DNA of 7,803 nt from Planctomycetota bacterium. GTDB lineage: Bacteria > Planctomycetota > Phycisphaerae > Sedimentisphaerales > Anaerohalosphaeraceae. Location of the stretch: the NCBI GenBank assembly GCA_003644215.1, contig QNBU01000045.1, forward strand, positions 1 to 7,803, written 5' to 3'. Below, one piece after another: positions 6,108 through 7,803 of the stretch (position 1 is the first letter of the stretch; every line of letters begins with the position of its first letter). The notes below the pieces were generated by a model that saw only the letters and a program-made list of their open reading frames with translations, ran no database searches and was not told where the DNA came from. The position numbers were made by a program, and so were the translations under genes.

Positions 6108-7803
6108 ATGTTTTCACGAATTTCTATCAAATGGGTCCTGCCGCCATTATTGGTGTTGCCCGTGGTATTTGTCGCCTCGGTTCTGACTTGGTTGGCTTAT
6201 TCAACGGGTCGTGAGTCTGCGGATGATCTGGCCAGCCAAAGCATGCATCAAATTCACAGCCGGATCGAAGAGCACCTGGGTCATCTTCTCGATATGCCGC
6301 CGGCGATCAATGAATTGAGCAAGCGAATGTTCACAACCGGTGAACTATCACTTAAGGAGATGGATCGTAACCGCCTGCCAGTCTTTGAAATCCTGAATAT
6401 TTTTCCAGCCGTCAGTAGTGTTGTCATCGGTGCAGAGACGGGTGAAGTGATGTGGAACATCCGCTATCCGGGCGAAACGACCTATGAGTACGCTGTCAAA
6501 AAATCGCCTTCTGCTCTTATGGAAGAATATCCGCTGGACGATGGCGGGCAGATCGGCGGAGACCGCCTGAGCCAGTACGCATTTCAAACAACACTTCGGC
6601 CATGGTATCGAGCCGCCATTGAGGCGGGTAAACCAACCTGGGGAAAGGTGTATATCTGGCTGCGGAACGGTCGGGGTGAAACCCTCGGCGTCCCTTATGT
6701 GGAACCGATCCGCAATTCAGAAGGGACTATTGTTGGCGTCATTAACAGTGAACTGACACTGGACGACATCTCCGCATTCCTTCATCGCCTGCAGATTGGA
6801 AAGACCGGTAAGGCCTTTATCCTTGAACGAGACGGAAATCTGGTTGCTACGAGCGTGGGTCTAAGTTGTATGAAAGAGGGTGTCAATCGCCTGCCAGCGG
6901 TAGAGGCAACGGATTTCTGGATTAAACAGGCGACACAGAAGCTGCAATTAAAGTTTGGAACTCTTCAAAATATCTCGAACAGCCAGTGGGTAAAAATTGA
7001 CATCGAGGGCCAACCGATGCGGCTCGTCGTGTCTGGCTATCAGAATCGACAGAATCTTGATTGGCTGATCGTTACACTGGTACCCGATATAGATTTTCTT
7101 GCCGACATTCAGCACAGCCGGAATGAAAGCATTCTTTTAGGTTTTGCCGCCGTTCTATTTATGCTTTTGTTAAGCATTGGGATTGTCATTTTGATGATAC
7201 GGCCGTTTCTGGCTTTGGTTCGCCATGTCCGAAAAATCGGCCAAGGCCAACTGGAAGATCGTATCGAACTGACAGACAACCTGGAAATGGCCCAACTGAG
7301 CGATGCCCTGAATCATATGATGGACGATCTGCAGGATCGTATTCAGCTCCGTCGTTCACTGGCGTTAGCAATGGAGGTTCAGAAAAATCTGCTCCCCTCC
7401 CATTCGCCGCAGGTAGAAGGGCTGGATATTGCCGGAAACAGCACCTATTGTGATCAAACGGGGGGCGATTATTATGATTTTCTCGATGTGATGGAGTTTT
7501 CTGAAACAATGGTCGTAACAGCTCTGGGAGATGTTATGGGCCACGGAGTTGCGGCGGCATTGTTAATGGCCACCGCTCGCGGCATTCTTCGCAGCCACAG
7601 CAACGAATCAGATTCACTCGCTCATTTGATGACCCATCTGAATGAACATCTGGCCAAAGACGGTATTCGATCCGGGCGTTTTATGACAATGCTCCTGTGT
7701 TCAATCGATTCAAAGTCCAATAAAATGCACTATGTATCAGCCGGTCACGACCCGCCTATCGTGTATGATCCCCGGACCGATGTGTTTACCGAATTGGAGT
7801 TAG
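6108..7803 (+). CDS. Membrane sensor PP2C/SpoIIE-type serine phosphatase (Cache-HAMP-SpoIIE), 3' end outside window
   Basis: A 565-codon open frame that runs past the right edge; the TAG at 7801-7803 is out of frame. Seen directly: membrane segment 1 at about residues 9-31; a ~305-residue periplasmic region containing RPWYRAAIEAGKPTWGKVY at 164-182, typical of double-Cache ligand-binding domains; membrane segment 2 at about 342-364; a HAMP linker at about 365-415; and a SpoIIE/RsbU-type PP2C domain from about 420. The phosphatase shows AMEVQKNLLP, GGDYYDF (metal-binding D454), LGDVMGHGVAAALLMA (D475) and YVSAGHDPP (543-550). The last metal-binding aspartate would lie beyond the window. Such proteins sense a small periplasmic molecule and dephosphorylate a STAS antagonist; the STAS gene 70 bp upstream is the obvious partner (inference). 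The start at 6108 has AAGGAG (6095-6100) 7 nt upstream. The ligand is unknown. Confidence 0.9.
   Translation, partial: MFSRISIKWVLPPLLVLPVVFVASVLTWLAYSTGRESADDLASQSMHQIHSRIEEHLGHLLDMPPAINELSKRMFTTGELSLKEMDRNRLPVFEILNIFPAVSSVVIGAETGEVMWNIRYPGETTYEYAVKKSPSALMEEYPLDDGGQIGGDRLSQYAFQTTLRPWYRAAIEAGKPTWGKVYIWLRNGRGETLGVPYVEPIRNSEGTIVGVINSELTLDDISAFLHRLQIGKTGKAFILERDGNLVATSVGLSCMKEGVNRLPAVEATDFWIKQATQKLQLKFGTLQNISNSQWVKIDIEGQPMRLVVSGYQNRQNLDWLIVTLVPDIDFLADIQHSRNESILLGFAAVLFMLLLSIGIVILMIRPFLALVRHVRKIGQGQLEDRIELTDNLEMAQLSDALNHMMDDLQDRIQLRRSLALAMEVQKNLLPSHSPQVEGLDIAGNSTYCDQTGGDYYDFLDVMEFSETMVVTALGDVMGHGVAAALLMATARGILRSHSNESDSLAHLMTHLNEHLAKDGIRSGRFMTMLLCSIDSKSNKMHYVSAGHDPPIVYDPRTDVFTELEL

Noticed and set aside
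7801..7803. A TAG at the very end of the window, which looks like the stop codon of the phosphatase gene.
   Set aside because: The gene's frame (from 6108) reads TTA at 7800-7802, so this TAG is out of frame and the gene continues beyond the window. The PP2C domain is also missing its last part at this point.

Overview
The window looks like a chromosomal segment of a Gram-negative (diderm) bacterium with lipid A. The best guess is a member of the PVC group, such as a planctomycete of the Phycisphaerae type. The reasons are a fused LpxC-FabZ protein, a Gfo/Idh/MocA oxidoreductase directly after lpxA, and a STAS protein paired with a SpoIIE-type phosphatase carrying a periplasmic sensor. Bacteroidota also carry the LpxC-FabZ fusion, so this placement is an inference. 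All genes lie on the + strand.

Region 1 (2-4499) is an outer-membrane biogenesis operon. It holds the 3' end of bamA (β-barrel assembly), a Skp/OmpH-like periplasmic chaperone, lpxD, a bifunctional lpxC-fabZ gene and lpxA. LpxA and LpxC carry out the first two steps of lipid A synthesis and LpxD the third. FabZ belongs to the fatty-acid cycle that supplies their 3-hydroxyacyl-ACP donor. The genes are tightly packed: lpxD and lpxC-fabZ overlap by 29 bp, with a TTG start. The two gaps flanking skp each hold a degenerate 7-nt-period repeat that begins exactly at the upstream stop codon.

Region 2 (4500-5599) begins with a short hairpin-bearing gap, followed by a complete Gfo/Idh/MocA NAD(P)-dependent oxidoreductase. 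Its position after lpxA recalls GnnA, which with GnnB makes the 3-amino sugar used for amide-linked lipid A. No GnnB-like aminotransferase is present in the window.

Region 3 (5600-7803) looks like a separate transcription unit with its own near-consensus sigma-70-type promoter (5636-5664). It encodes a STAS anti-sigma-factor antagonist whose frame is broken by an apparent -1 shift near base 5760. Next comes a membrane-anchored sensor phosphatase (two membrane segments, Cache-like periplasmic domain, HAMP, PP2C/SpoIIE), which runs off the right edge. Together they suggest a partner-switching signalling module; no anti-sigma kinase is visible.

I saw no tRNA, rRNA, CRISPR array, insertion sequence or phage gene. 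The strongest leads for follow-up are the heptad repeats, the frameshifted STAS gene, and the possible amide-linked lipid A suggested by the oxidoreductase.
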